A stretch of DNA of 64,000 bases from Struthio camelus (Eukaryota > Chordata > Aves > Struthioniformes > Struthionidae): positions 6,378,001 through 6,442,000 of the forward strand of contig NC_090967.1 in NCBI RefSeq assembly GCF_040807025.1. Direction: 5' to 3'. Of this stretch, positions 47,675 through 61,891 are shown in pieces; within the stretch, counting starts at the first letter, position 1; every line of letters starts with the position of its first letter. The position numbers and the translations under genes are program-made. The notes below the pieces were generated by a model. The model had not been told where the DNA came from, ran no database searches, and saw nothing but the letters and a program-made list of their open reading frames with translations.

Positions 47675-49850
47675 AGTGTGTGTGTTTTTTTTTTTTTTTT
47701 TTTTATTACTATGTTTGGAGTAGCTGACGGTGTAGGCAGGTGGGCATAAACCAAATTTCAGAGGACTCGAACACTTCCTTCTGTTAAGTGGAGAAAGAAG
47801 GCAAAACGTTACATATTTTAGTCCATGCCAGGTTGCCCAACTAGAGTCACTGGCACTTCGTAAGCCGGGACGCAGGCAAAGTCTCACCGCAGCAGCGTGC
47901 CTTGGTGGAGTAGAAGAAAGGAAGCCCTCAAACACAGCATTCCTGAACAAACATGACAAATACAAAGGCACATCATATTGGATGAAAGTAAAACAGATTT
48001 TTTCCTCCAGAGGTAGAAATAACAATTTACCACCTGCTTTTCTTCCCCCAACCCCGGCTTTGGATGCTGCCACTTGTTTTAGCCTGCATCTCTCCTAACG
48101 GGAGATACAGAGCTTTCGGTTTCTTTGCCTTAGAGTTGCTGGGTGCTCTGTGAAAGAGGTGATGAATTCACTTAGGCCCTATTCCCATGTTTAGTACTCG
48201 GCCAAATGCAAATGCATTTCCTAATGCTGCCTCTTACCTCTTCTGTCAAAATTATTTAATACTTCTGAAAATAGAAGAAATTAATTCAAGTTCTTGAAAA
48301 ACATGTTAATGCAATTATCCATAGAGACCCGCACCATTAGGCTGATGAGATTATTCTTTCGTTAACACCAGTTTGTTGCAACTACTGAATGTAGAGAATA
48401 GCTGGACAGGTCCTGTCATCTTAAATGAAATGTAGAACTTGTCTATTTTATAGTGTCGGAAGTCACAAAAGTAGTGTCGTTGGCCTACATAACGAATATT
48501 TCGTTGATAGGACCCATTCGTACGCGCCTGGTAGTACGTGGCCCTGGGTGAGAATCAATATAGTTGTCAGTGAATGTAGAATAACTGAAGAGGAGTTCAA
48601 ACTGTGCTATGTGCAAAAAAAAAAAAACCCTCCCCAAACCAAAATCTTAAATCTATTTTTAGTTCTTGGTGTTCTCTCCTTTCGCTTAACAGTAGATACT
48701 ATAGTTCCTCTTCTTAAAATAGACGCTATTTTGTTCACGCCTGCTGCTTAGCTATTGTCTCTAACATGCAGGGTGGTGGTGGTGTTACTGCAAGTCAGCC
48801 TCTTGCTACGATTTTGACTTAATGAGTCAGGTCTACCCATACAGTAATTATGAGGATTCATTTAGATAAATGTGAGACAGATGTATAAAATTGTTTGGAC
48901 TTAGACCTGGCTCTTTTGAAGATCCAGTGCAGCTTACTCAATGGTTTCTTCATTTTTTTGACTTAATTCCCGTTCTCTTATTTGCCTAAAATAACAAGGA
49001 AAAAAGATACTTCTGTAACTATATCACAGTTTAAAATACTAATTGTAAAATTAATGATGGAAATATTTTCTTGCTGTTACACAAGTCAGTACTTCCTTTA
49101 GTCAAGGACTTTGCTAATTCCTCATCCCAGCTCTTGGCTTCTTTGAGTGAGAACATAAAATTGCTTAGCTGCTTCTATACAAGGAAATACACCTGTCAAA
49201 CCAGTGCAAATTAGCCAAATAGTTCAAACATAATTGGTTTACCCAAAGAGAGCTGTGTTAAGGTTAACTTTATCTAAAAATATCAGCTTTTGGTACTCAT
49301 TTTATAGCATTTTTCTTAATTTTATGAAACTTAGGTGTCTTAAAGCAGTGTCCTGTGGACTTTTGGGGGAATTGCTTTTTCATAGGTTTGTTGGGGAAGC
49401 TACATGTCCCCTGTTCCTTTCCCTTCCCCCCCCCCAATTTCAAGACATAAATTGTATTATGAGTGAAAAGGCAAGCTGCATGCTTGTCTCTGCTAGAGCC
49501 CGTAGTGGTGCAACCCTAGACAATCATGGATGTTTCTATTCATGAGTAGCCAACCAGATCGTGATCTGGGTATTTTGAGCCTGCCTGATCTTCTCAATCA
49601 ACCTGCAAAGAAATGCACTCCATTTTGTGCTGAGTTAGGACTCCGCACAGTGTTAGTCAGTGTTGCATTTTTCCATGTGGCATCTGTAAACTCTGTTGCA
49701 TTTGCTGCGTATGCTTCAGCTTTGTAAACCGCTGACCAGGACAGTAGTAGTCGGGTATTCCAGGCTCTGGTTACAGAAAGCCAGATTTGCAAGGTCTTGA
49801 GCAGTAAGCTTCCTTCAAGAAAAAAATTCCAGTTAGTATTATGTGTGATT

Positions 49851-49885
49851 TTTTTTTTCTTTCTTTCTTTCCTTCTTTCTTTCTC
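49851..49885 (+). repeat. (TTTC)n microsatellite
   Basis: T run leading into ttct/ttcc units. Confidence 0.88.
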
Positions 49886-52800
49886 AACTGCACTATTGGA
49901 ACCTCTTTATCTTTGAATCTTCCAGGTATCCATGCTTGATTGAATTCTGGTTAATCTCAGTAAAAGCTAGGTAGATTGATTAAAACGGTTGCTTGTTTGG
50001 AGAGGGAGGAAGGAGTTTGATAATGTAATTACCACTGAGATATTCCAGACTACAAATGAGAGAAATCAGAATGCATTTGCGCTTTGGTCTCGAATCAACA
50101 GTGTTTTGATTCCAACAGATTAGATTATACCAGTGATTTTAAAAGGCTCAGCTTGGATTTTCTGGAGAAAACATATTCTGTGACTTTGTATTTTGCTGTA
50201 CTGGAGTATGCGAGTAGTAGGATTTGAGAGGACATGGCAGAGCTGAACTCTACTTCTAGTAAGTTAAAGGTCTGCATGGAGGGCTTTGCAGATACTGTAA
50301 TTAGTAGGCCGTACTCTCTCCCAGATCCAAAGTAAAGACAAGGCTTCTCCTTGAAGGCCTATGTGCATTTCCACATGATTTGGCAGCCCTTGACACTTGG
50401 CATCCAATAGAGAGTAAATGCTGGAAAATAAGCGTTCTCCAAAGAATGAACATGCTGAGGTGACATGCTTGAAGAACAGCTGTCGCCAGAAAGTAATCTT
50501 TCTATATCTGAATTTCTGCTGTTGTCTCGAACGATTCCCTAGCCTGCTGGCAAAGCAAATGATCTCCCTGCTATGGGTTGGTTTAAATAAAGGGTTACTA
50601 TTGGTTTTTCTGCCCCTCAAATGCAGCCATTGAGCTGGAGGTTGTAAGTCTGAATGCTATTGATGACTTGGAGGGGGAGGCGTGTGTTATCTCTGGTGCA
50701 GGAACTCTGGAGTCAGTGGTGAGACTCTTAATTTGTAAAAGGTTTTATTTGGAATCCGACTTGTATACGATAAACTGGTAGCAGTAGTATTAATGTGTAT
50801 CTGAAAGGAGCTTTTTTCCTTCGGAAAGCTGGAAGGTGGGGCACTTTGCTGTGGCGTGGCTAAAACTGAACCCTGCGTATGCAGGATGTTTCGAACGCTT
50901 TGAGCCTGAATCTTTAGGCACGTGGGAGAAGTTAGAAAGCAATTTTTGAATGTTTGGTGTACTACCAACATATGTCAGGTACAGAACGGATCAGGGCATT
51001 CGTAAAAAGCTAGAGGGGTGCCCTTCCATGCCGTGATGATCACTTACACTGTGTTAATGCATGCACCGTACCTATCACTTCCCTCTGAGTCTTCCTTGTA
51101 TTCTGTTAACATGTGTGTGGGGAGGAATCTGTATTTTTGGAGCATAGAAAAACGTTTTCAAGTGATACGATATATTGCGTGTGCTTGAAAAGCCAATTTG
51201 ATACTCCTGTAAGAGCCCCGAGTTCTCTTTTGAGGCCTGTACTTTGCACCTTTTCCTCCTGTATTCAAAAATGTTTATGGAAGTAATGCCTGAACAAATG
51301 TGTCAGAAGCTAGCCCCCCGGTGTGTCAATATTTAAATTGAAATGTAACTCCTTTTTCTGCTGACCAGTTCACTCAGCCTTCCAAAAAGTACAGAAGTTT
51401 TCTTATCTCAGTTGTTTGAGGAGGTATGTACAGCAGTAGTCCTGAACTATGGTACCTGTGTCATAGTTTCCGTGACAGGAAACTTGTAGAGTCCATAGCC
51501 TGTTGTGTTCTGAAAATATTATATTTGTAAAAACTTTGTTTTGCATGTAAAATCTTTTTTTGACTTTTCCTAGATCATAGTATTTTCTAGATAGTGCTGA
51601 TAGGTTTCAGTAATGTTCCTAAAAATGCAGTCCCTAGTGTTCTGATCTATGATTTTTTTTTTCTCTATATAATGATTATGAAACTTCATTAAGTGTCAAA
51701 GTAGGCTCTGAAAAAAAAAAAAAAAAATCTGATTTCTGTTCCGTCAGTGAGATCTGGTGAGTTAGAAAAAGATCATATCCTGTGCAATGCCTGTTTAATT
51801 TCTTGACTCTTCTGTTTACTATACTTCTAAAAATTTGATTTATCAGCATGAGAACCAAGATTCCTCTAAATGAAATGTTAAACCTTTGAAAGCAATTCTA
51901 AAGTAATAAGTTGTTTTTTCCTAACTGAATAGCAAATACTGTTGTACTGCCACCTTCCCCCTCTTTGCTATTAGGTTTAGCATAGAAATGTTTATGGGGT
52001 TGAAGAAGTGCAATTTACTTGCCTTCTTTCAGAGGGTTTGGGAGAGGTGGTCAGGGGATTACTGTCTGAAACTGAAAAAGTATTGAATTATTTGAACTGG
52101 AAGGCTAACTTTAGCAACTAAAGACTTAATTTTCTTAAACTGTTGAGGAGCTGATATGGGACCTACAGTCGAAGTGGTGTATGGCACCGCACAGACAGCC
52201 TGCTCAGCACTCTTGGATAGCAGCAGCATTTAACCAAAGCATACTGACAATGCAACTCGCTTGTCAAACCCTACACTAATGTTCTTCTGTAGTGACTCTT
52301 TTTTCTAATAGAAGTAGTGTTAAAACCTACTAGCTGCTGTTTAGAGTTTCACTTCTGAGTATTAACTATTTAATTGCCTGCCTCTTCATATGAGATTCCC
52401 TGAATAGATGCGAAAAAATAACCCTTTCAGAATCCTCTTGCAAACCTTTTAACCTTTTTTCCTTAGTGATGTTTGCTGTGAAAATGAACTTCCCATCCCA
52501 CAGATGTGGGAACAGGAGAAAGCTGAGCTGCAGAGTAAGCCTAGCGTTTCGCTCACGACTACAGAGGGAACCTGTGTGAGAGCCAGAGCTGGATCTCGCC
52601 CCGTGGCGCGTGTTGCCTCCCCAGACAATTCATTGCCAACAGTCTGTTGGATTTCAGTGGAAACTTCCACACGCTGAATGTGGGTCAGCGCTATAGACAT
52701 GGCCCTAGTCCCTCGCGGTGAACATTTTGCAGCAGTGAAGCGGTTAAACTGCTGTTCTAGTGTCCTCGCAAGATGAAAACTATTTTAGTCCCATGACACT

Positions 52801-55800
52801 AGCACTATGGGAGTTTAATGCTACAGTTCATTAAAAATGGAGGCTGGCTAGAACCTCAGCAATATGATTCAGTAACTTAGACTTTCCATGTTCGCAGCAG
52901 ATTGGAAGGAATGATTTTTACTTGCGTTGAGCTTGTTTGAAATCCTGAAAAATTCTGATGTGAAGTTGCTGCTGAGCCAATTCAAGTAACTGTATTCCTG
53001 TCTATCGGGGAAGATTTTGAAAAATGCAGGCGCTCTCAGTGCCAGAGAGATACCTTGTGTTTCCTCCTCAAGAGAGAACTGAATGGGTGTCACGTGGAGA
53101 CCGAGGGGAGGCTGCCCACCGGGCAGTGGGGATCCAGCGCGGGGCCAATGCCTGCACGATCCTCCCCCTCTGGCTGGTACTTTTACTAGGGCAATTCAGC
53201 AGTATCTTTGCACGAGGCAGAATAATTCCTGTTTTCCTGCTATGTAACAACTTGTGGCTTCCTGCTCATTGCAATAGTGTCATAACTACCGATTAATAAG
53301 GTTGCGCTGTAGTTCTTGTTCACAATCTGGTATGTAGCGTGTTATGTGTATTACTTTGCATAGTCTTTTAATGGTAAAGAAATGTATGTTTGTGTTTGAG
53401 CCGGATGCTCGAGAAGCAGCACAGAAACGGTACAGTATCTTTAGGTGTGTTGTTTTCCGTCACTTTTACAGCTCTGTTGAATCCTTGTGAAGGCCTTGAA
53501 GTAGCAGTAGCAATGGTTTACAACTGGCTACTAATTAGAAAAGCATTGGACTAATAGGATGAGCTATAATTAGTAAGGCCTACCCTCTAGATGGCTAATC
53601 AGGGCCCAGAGCACAGTTGTGTATCCATTTATCAAGTTTCTATATCTGCACTTTTGTAGCAATTTGTTTAACCTATTGGAACCTTTTAGATTACTTAAAA
53701 TAATCAAACAGACGGGATGTACCGGGCACAATCTTACGGCTTTTGGGACAAGATGACCTCTGAGCTTGCTGGAGTTTGTTTGGTCAATAGGCTAACGGTT
53801 TGATCTGCAGATGGGACGCGTTAGGAGAAGCGCGATACTTTCACAGTCTTTTTCCTGCATTCAGAGAGGAGCACTAGACATTGTTGAGCAGTTGTCCTGC
53901 CTTCTGGACAAAAGAAAATAATTCTGAAACTTTTTGAGGAGGGAAATGACTCAGAATTCTTGGTGGCTTAGCAGAAATAAGAGGCCAAGCTTCCAAGGAG
54001 CTGTCTTGGCAGCCAATGTGCATCAATTACTGTGCTCCACCTACATACAGTCCAGCGTTGGTGAGTCTGCCCCAAAGGCTGATACCAGTTTCATGTCCCC
54101 ATAGGCACAGTGCTGGGGAATACTTGCAGCTAAACTTGTGGTTATCTTAGTACTCACTTTGTGCTATATAAAAGCAGGCTATGTGATAAGCGGGGGGAGG
54201 GGTTGGACTGAGTTAGTGCTGCTGACGCAGGTAACTGCCGATTCAGTAGTATGGCCAAAGTAGTTGGTTTTCACTGTTTTCTCTAACTGAGCAGTGAACG
54301 CTCCCTGGCAGGTTCTTCCCTCAGTGTTTTCATAGAGAGGAAAAAGGAAGGTTTGAATCTCAGATGTTGTATGTGCAGGATTACAAAATAATTTTTGTGA
54401 AGCAGAAGCAAGTGTGGGCAAACAGAACTGGTCCTGGAATCCATGCTCTTTATTACGGGCTTTTCTTCTGCATCCTGCCCTTACCCACCTCCTCCTTTCC
54501 CTTCAAAATAACAAGCAAAAGGGAATGAGATTCTGTGACAGAACAGTAATATCAAAGAATCTTCCTGTTTTTGTTAGAAATAACTGATATTGTCTTCACG
54601 TCCATGTATTTTCTTCTAGCTTGAGTCGAGCCCTGCTAACGTCAGCCCTTCTGCAGTGGAAGTGAGCCATTCTCAAAGAGCATGCTCATGTGCTTATCCG
54701 CATTTTATGCGGGCTCCTATAGGAAAAAGCTTCCCTAAGAAGTCATTCCCCCTCCCCTCACCTCTGCTTATGTGTGACTTCATGGAAACTTCCACTGAGA
54801 ACTGTGGTGTGTTCTCAAATGTGACCAGTGACAGGGGGACAGTTCATTTCATCCGTGTTATGGAGCGTGGATGGTGGTGGTACCCCACCAAAGCCTGCTA
54901 CTGTTTTTAGCCAGTATTTTCAGGTTGGCTTTAAGACTTGCTCTCATCTCCTTTAAGTAAAAACACAAGCTTGTCACTAAATAGCTGAACTGAGCATGTG
55001 TATGAGCATGCACATGGTTGCGGTGTCAGTTCCAAAGCCCACTCTCATCATTTCCATCTCAGAATGTTATTGTTACTGATGAAATAGATACAAGATCTAA
55101 GTTAGTTTCATATAGTAGCTTCTCAATGTAAGGCTGTCAGCTATGTCATACTACACAGTGAAAACTAAGATTTGCTGGAGTGCATGTGTTGGACAGAAGA
55201 GGTAGAGAGGAAAGCAGCCTAAGAACAGGCTATCTCATCAGGCAACAGGGAAGACCTTGAGCTGTATAGTTAAGCACAAAGACTTCTCAATTTGATTCTT
55301 GTCCTCAAGAAATTGTTCAAGCTACAAGGCTTTTCTGCTGTTAACAGTTTCCTGTCATTAGGCCCTAGTAGACTAAACTGCCCAAGTCTAACTTTCCGGA
55401 CAAACACTGGCTTGTTTGCTGCCTCTCACTAGCTTGTCTCACATATTAAAATGCTACTGCAGTGGGTCTGCTGGTTTGCTGGACACAATAAAAGCTGAAA
55501 GCAGCTGAAAACCTTTATGAAGCAAGACATTTATTTTTGTTAGCGTTTGTCTTTAAAATGGCATGCTTTTTTGGCTAGTGTCATGATCAGTTTGGGGAGG
55601 AGTGACCAAGTTTCTTTTTAAAGATGCATCTTCAGCTAGTGTTCTCCTAAATGCACATATGACCCTATACTGCTTTTGTCCAGCTAAGTAAAATGGGGAG
55701 GCTGGACAGTGACTGTTTCAAGACTTGCCTAGAGTGAGCACCTGTGGTACTAGCCATTATACTGATAAATGCAGGCGTTGGGTCTCTTCCGCCTTAAGGG

Positions 55801-56401
55801 AAACGATCAGTTAGAAATTGGAATATCGGTTCCCGCGGGTGTTTGGATGAAACTGTGGTTAATCAAAAAGCAGTTGGTTTCTTCCTAGAATGTTGATATC
55901 AGATGCAAAAAATAAAGCAACGTGGAGTAAGAAAAACAGTAACTTTCAAATATTTTTGTGTGTGCTTTTGTTTTTTAATCTAAAAGCATTTGAACACAGG
56001 CCTAACTGCAATTCCTTTCCAAATAATAGGATGTGGTCTTGTGATCTTTCAAACAGGTAGCTAAGTTTAAGGTTTACTGTCCCATGAGCGAGCATTTTTC
56101 CGATGAAGATGTCAAGAACTCCCTTATCGGAACAATTAGTGTGGATTTTTTTTCCCCAAGGTTAACATTCTTACAGTGTTTGATTGTATCTCCACTTGGA
56201 TACAAGTTGGCAATGGGTAACACTACAACTTTTCTTGCAAGCTTGCAAAAGTGAAACTTGAATGATTACTTGAATAATGTTTTTCAGAAAGAAAAATAAA
56301 TCCAATGCATTTCGTCTCATTTTCTATTTTTGGTGGGGCTGTCATCGATCTCGCTTGTAGTCCAACGAAAGCATACTAAACTACTTGTCTTTCCCCCTCA
56401 G

Positions 56402-56476
56402 GATATTTGTTGCAGTTACTTTCAGCCACTGGGACTGGACAGGATTCCACTTGGAACCCATGAACTTCATTGACAG
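56402..56476 (+). other. Candidate 75-nt plus-strand exon (5'UTR or alternative)
   Basis: It is preceded by a branch-point-like actaaac, then cttgtctttccccctcag, and ends at GACAG|GTAGGA. All three are near consensus. One frame is fully open (VAVTFSHWDWTGFHLEPMNF...) and another frame has a stop near the end. It contains ATG at 56460 in the open frame. It may be a 5'UTR exon of GATAD2A; function is not known. Confidence 0.4.
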
Positions 56477-59400
56477 GTAGGAGCTCTTAATAGGTAAGAG
56501 TGCCTGACATTAGAGATTACTACGTGGCATAGACATTTTTGGCCTCATCACAGATTTGTTAATTGAAAAATGGAGAAGCGAGATAGGAGGGGTGGAATTG
56601 TCTTACTGTTTTTGTACCTCTGCTCCTATCTTGCGCAGGATGAGGAGAGAGGTCTGTAGTAGAGCTCAGAAATTGAACTCGGATCTGGATTCAGATCCCG
56701 TGTCTTAATCAAAAGTCACCTTTCACTTAGCAGTTAATCAACACCCCAAAGTAGGTAAATCTCTCTAGCTTACAAATGGACAAACAGAGAAGTTTCACTT
56801 CCTTTTAACCAGGCATTTGCAACAGCTGCACAGTATTTTCAGTCTTGAATAAGATAAGAAGTACAAAGCAAGTGCCCAAAAATTCTTCCCTTGAGAATTC
56901 TATCTAGTTTGATCACTTGCACAACCCCCAAAAGAAAAATTGTGAATGAAAATGAAATTTCTGCATATACCTTTTTAGCTCTGACAATGATATAAGGGTG
57001 AGGCAACAAGTAATGTGGTGGAAATCTCTTGATCAGCTATCCTGTGTGTAGTGATACTCATCTACCTCGCTGTAGTATCAAATTAAGCATGTTATAAACA
57101 GAAGTTTAAGGGTTTATCCAGTGATTGTTCTCCCAAACATGTGTTGCCAAGGCTCAGGTGATCTACTTTAAGGATTTCTGGTCTTCGCTTTTCTTCCAGT
57201 CTCCATTTTTCTGGTGTAAACGTTGGTGTCTCTGCTCATAAATTTACAGATTTGATTTATCCGTCAACTTCAGACCTAATGTTGTGGTGCAAGCCTTAAG
57301 CACCACTGCTTTTTTGGTATGACTATTTGTTATGTAAGTTCCCAAATCTGTGCGAAGTAGGGCTTTGGAGTTTGGAGGTGAACCTTCCAAAGTTTAAGCA
57401 TGCAATGATTGTTGCCATCTTTCATGAGACCAAAACATTAAATGGAATTGTGAAAACAGCCTCGTTAGTGAAATTGGTCAGAGTTGAAGGAACGGGAATA
57501 ACAGGGAGAGAATCGTTGTATCACTTCACGCTTAGACATCGTGAACACACTCACGGAAGCTTCTTGATCTGCTTTCTTGTTCAGTGAGTTATCACCATCA
57601 AATACTTGAAAAATATAGCTCTGTGAAGTTGTAGGGAAGTGTATAAATATCTTATTTTTCAGATTCAACTTTTTATCCAAATACTGCTGTTATAGAACAT
57701 AATTGAAACTGGTATTTAACTGATATTTTACACTGAGGAATCTCTCTCTTTTTTTTTTGTTGTTAATACAAAGCCCAGACATAAGTCATTAGTAGACTTC
57801 CTGCCCAGTAGTTTCTAGACAAAAATAGATCCATAAAACTTGGGAGAGAATTCAGGTCAAACAAATTCCTCATTTAGTGGCCATAAGTAGTACCCTCTAC
57901 ATACACCTCTTTAAACCCAAAGAAGCGGACCTTAAAATTAATACGATGTTAAAGTTTTTACAAGAATTAGAATATTAGTTGGTGAATAAGAAAATTGCTG
58001 GGTTTCTTTCTTCGAGTGCCCTGTACTTTGAATCTACTTACTGAGGCTGTAAAGAACATGTATGTGCATGAGTGTGAGTCCTAAGCATGTTACTTCTTGT
58101 AGGGAAGCGATGCTAAACCCAGTGTGCACAGAGTGCCTGCCTTCTCTTAGGCTTTCTAGAATACGGAAAAACAAGGAATTGCCTGTATCATAATATACAC
58201 GCATGTGGGGCTAGAAAAGCTGATTGTTGTTGTGACTGAGTATCTAAAGATGCTAATTTTGCTGTTCTTGCATTAAAATAAATGAACCAACCTAGATCCC
58301 TTTTCTAATAAGAAGCATACATTCAATGGGAGGTGAGGGGGAAGGATTTGATTGCAGTCTGCAATGCTGTTATTTAATATTTAAATCTGTCCACATCAAA
58401 TAACAGTTTAAATAAAAGTATAGTGATTTATGAGTGGAAAGCTTTATTTTTGAGTCAAAATAAAAACTGGATAAATAGATTTTAATCGCTAGTTAATGTC
58501 TATGAGGGTCGATGTGACTAGCAAATCCATGCCTGAGGAAAGGTTGCATCTTTATTGCTAAGCGAAGTCAGGCCGTGTGCTTCTGGTAATAACTGGTCTC
58601 TTTTTCTCACTTCTCTCAAAAGTCTCTCCCTGTGAGCTACTAAATGGTGAAGAGTTTAGCTTAAATAAGTGTAAAGATGGTGACCTTATTAAAAGGTTAC
58701 CCTTTTTTTTTTTTTTTTTAAATAAAATGATTTTGGCGTTGTTATTCTTCTTTAGCTGCCTCATATGTGAGGTTGGTAGAATTCCCCTGGCAAGCTCAGA
58801 GATGACAAAGAACTAACTCTGTACCGAACTGCCTAGTTCATGCCTGAAAACTGTGGTTATGAATCACTATCACAGAACACGAAAAAACTGGTGTCACTTT
58901 GCAGGGCAAACCGAGGAATCTGTGTCATCGTGGCAGAACTGGGAAGTGTTTTTTGTTTTGTTTTTTGAAATGTCAGGCTGGATATGCTGATTAGAGAATA
59001 GCAACACTAGTAAAAGATATTTAGGAGAGAAAACAGTTATTTTTATGCAAGCTTTTTACAAAATAAATTCTTTTTAATGATTCTTACTCTAAGATCACCT
59101 TGACATTGAACACTTCTGAAGTTATTACAAAATTTTAGAAAATTTTTAGATTTTTTGGGGGTGATTAATAGCTATTTTACATTTACACAGCTACATGTTA
59201 AATATAATCCGTATGGCACGCTGAGTTTTCTGCTAAGAACTGTGAATTTTTTTTTTTTTTTTTTTTTTTTGGTATAAAGACTGCTTATATAGTGATTGAT
59301 TTGGCTGTAGGTTTCTAATAAATGGAGCTGAACTGTCTTTGTCATAGTAGTGATTTTTGGGACGAGTTCATAGCAGTATCGCGGAGAGCAGAACGGCGAC

Positions 59401-60768
59401 CCTCTTAATGCAGGGGGAGTTCAGCAACCGAACTCTCATTTCTGTCCAAATACAGAACTTAACGTTGGTGGTGTTCTGAGCTTGACTTGAAGATGTTCCT
59501 ACAAATGTTTATCTGTTAATTTTAGTAAATATTTAGGCGAACTGAGGCTGAATTGCTTCCTATTGCACTAAGGACTGCGAGCAGTTGCATTGTGGGCACA
59601 GTGTTTATATTAAGGCTGCCTCATGTTGCCTGGTCACTCGGATGAAAATAAAAGCAGCTTCTACAAGACGCATAGCAAGGTATAGAATGAATTGCTGCAG
59701 GTACTTGCATCAAAAGCTAAGCAATAGGAGTAGTAGTGGGGCTATTGCAGCTGTTTTTAGGGCAGACTGGTATTCTGAGACCCCCAGTTTTCAGTGTTTT
59801 CCTTTAGAAAGTCATTGGGCTGGTATCCCTGTAATGTTTTTCTGCTGAAACGTGCTGGTGGATCATTCATGTGCTGCCTGCAAGTGTGCTCACTGCTGTC
59901 ACCTCTCTAGCAGAGAACTTTCTTCTCTCCTGTCCTTAAATAAGTATCATAGATGACAGAGATGAAACTTTTGTGGGCTCTTTTCTGCTCTTAATGGCAA
60001 GCATTTAGCAATCCTAAACAAGATCCCTTATTCCTCCCCCCAAGCTTTAGGGGGAAAAGAAAAAAAAAAAAAAACAAAAAATCCCCAGCCCAAAAGGCGC
60101 AGTGGTTTCCTGGCGGGGCTGGTGTGAGCACATCCAGCTCAGCACCGTGGGAGTGCGGCACGGGAAGGGTTAAGGTCTGCCATTTTGTTATGTAACACCC
60201 TTAATGGACATATCAGTGAATGGCACCAAAATGGCAGGGCTTAACCCTTCGTGGGCTGCGGTGCCTCTCAGGCACCCAGGGGCTGGGCAGTGCCTGCTGC
60301 CTGGTGGGGCCTGCTTTCCCTGGGGTTTTGGGGGAAAGCAGCAGATGGGCTGCTCAGCAATTATTCTGTTCTTGTCATTTCAACTGAAGGAGAACTTGAG
60401 CATTTTAATTCTTCTTATTTAAGTCTTCTGATATGGAAGTAATGGCTAACGTAGAAAACTGATCGACCCATCTCTGGCTGCTGTCCTTCTTTTTATTGCA
60501 TTAATAGAAAAAGGAATGGATTTTTGGTTGTCCAGTTGAATTCAGTTGTGGGATTTTTTTCAACCCACAAAATAACCAGTGTTCTTATCCTACCATGGTT
60601 GAGTTAATGTATTCTTTAAAAAACAGCCAGTTCTTACTTTCTCTTTCTAAAGTTTCTCTTAAAAATCTACATGGCAAGGACAGGAATTCCTCTGTGTGTG
60701 TGTGTATGCGCATGTTAATATGTACACACACACGTTTTGTATACAACTTTTAATATGACCTTTTCCAG
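56477..60768. other. Non-coding interval, probably intron
   Basis: No supported exon. It has T runs near 58700 and 59250 and a short GC-richer patch near 60100-60350. Confidence 0.55.
60693..60734. repeat. (TG)n...(CA)n inverted dinucleotide repeat
   Basis: A tgtgtgtgtgtat tract and a tacacacacacac tract are separated by about 15 bp, so they can form a hairpin. Confidence 0.8.
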
Positions 60769-60943
60769 CGCATCTCGCTTCAGGCTTGGATAACAATGAG
60801 CGTATAAAAAGAAAAAAATACTTAAGGCAGAGCAAACAATTAGGCTTGGCTGAAACAGTGCCTTGTCATTGCAACTTCTTACATCCTGCTAAGAGAAATG
60901 ACTTTCTGAGCATCGCGGGGAGGGCGTGCGGGGAGGATCCAAG
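60769..60943 (+). other. Candidate alternative first or internal exon
   Basis: A TATAAAA element at 60802-60808 and a strong donor CAAG|GTAAGC at 60944 bound a GC-richer 3' part. If TATA-driven, the start would be near 60835. Alternatively the ttttccag at 60761-60768 makes it an internal exon. ATGs inside open only very short frames, so it would be 5'UTR. Confidence 0.35.
60801..60810 (+). promoter_or_regulatory. TATA-box-like element
   Basis: gtataaaaag lies about 135 bp upstream of a strong donor. No other promoter evidence is visible. Confidence 0.3.
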
Positions 60944-61144
60944 GTAAGCGCGCGTGCGGCCGGCTGCTTAGGCTGCCCTTGACGGAGGCCTGTCCGGTTT
61001 GTGCATCCGAGTCTAGCGCGCTGAATGGGAGCGACTGGTCAAAGTCAGTAAGTTAATTTTGGTCAATTACACTTAGAAAATATCTGGGGGGGGGATGTCT
61101 CTCAACGTTTGGCACTGCGAGGCATTGACTGGAACATATCTCAA

Positions 61145-61200
61145 CCTCCCCACCTCCTCCTCCTCCTCCTCCCCCCCCCTTTTTTCCCCCCCTCCCCTTT
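61145..61200 (+). repeat. CCT/C-T polypyrimidine tract
   Basis: Tcctcc units pass into C and T runs. It is nearly pure pyrimidine over about 55 bp. Confidence 0.85.
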
Positions 61201-61891
61201 CACTGTAAAAGTTCCCAGATTAGGCTGGGGAAGAGGGTTGTTGATCTTTGTTTTTGGCTACCAGAAAGAGCAAATACCATATAACTGGACTGTTTAGTGT
61301 GCTGCTGTAAGTCAGATTCAAAACCTTCTGTAGATGGTCTCTATTGAACCAGTATCTGCTGCTAGTGCTCACCCGAAATGTTCATTGATTCTAGCAGAGG
61401 CGGAATATAATTTTAAACTCCCATCCATTTTCTAGAGCAACTTAGTAGCCTGAAATAAAAGTATGCCTAACTACTACTATGTGATGAAATTACTTGCAGC
61501 TTGTATGAAGAAGTCATAATTCATGGATGGGGGAGGAGAGAGGAGGTGAGAGGCACTAATTTGTGTGATGTAAGGAAGAGTGGAAGTGTTTATTACAAAT
61601 TGCAAGCAAAATGTACTCTTTTTAATTGTATTTTTGCCTTTGTGAACTGTGTCATGTTTTCTGTGTTTCTTTAATGGTATTCAGAAAACTATTTTGGGAG
61701 CTGCCTCAGTTACCTGTTTGTGAGCTCTAAACAGATAGTAGTAGGTAAGCCAGATGTGACTTCTGCAGTTGTTCTTCTGGTTTATTCCAGGTTGGACTAC
61801 ACATCTGGAAAATCACCACAAAGTAATTAATTTCCCGAGTCTTAAACTGGAACTTACTGAATTTTTCCTGTTCTGTAACTTTTCCCTACAG

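Larger units (their letters stand above)
37061..56401. other. Long non-coding interval, probably intron
   Basis: Nineteen kilobases of AT-rich sequence with scattered short ORFs on both strands and no supported exon. It holds a TTTC microsatellite, homopolymers and two perfect hairpins, listed separately. Small CpG-richer patches occur near 52.55-52.65 kb and 53.08-53.15 kb. Confidence 0.6.

Noticed and set aside
52449..53296. ORFs in a GC-richer patch
   Set aside because: Frames overlap on both strands, with no paired acceptor and donor and no family match.
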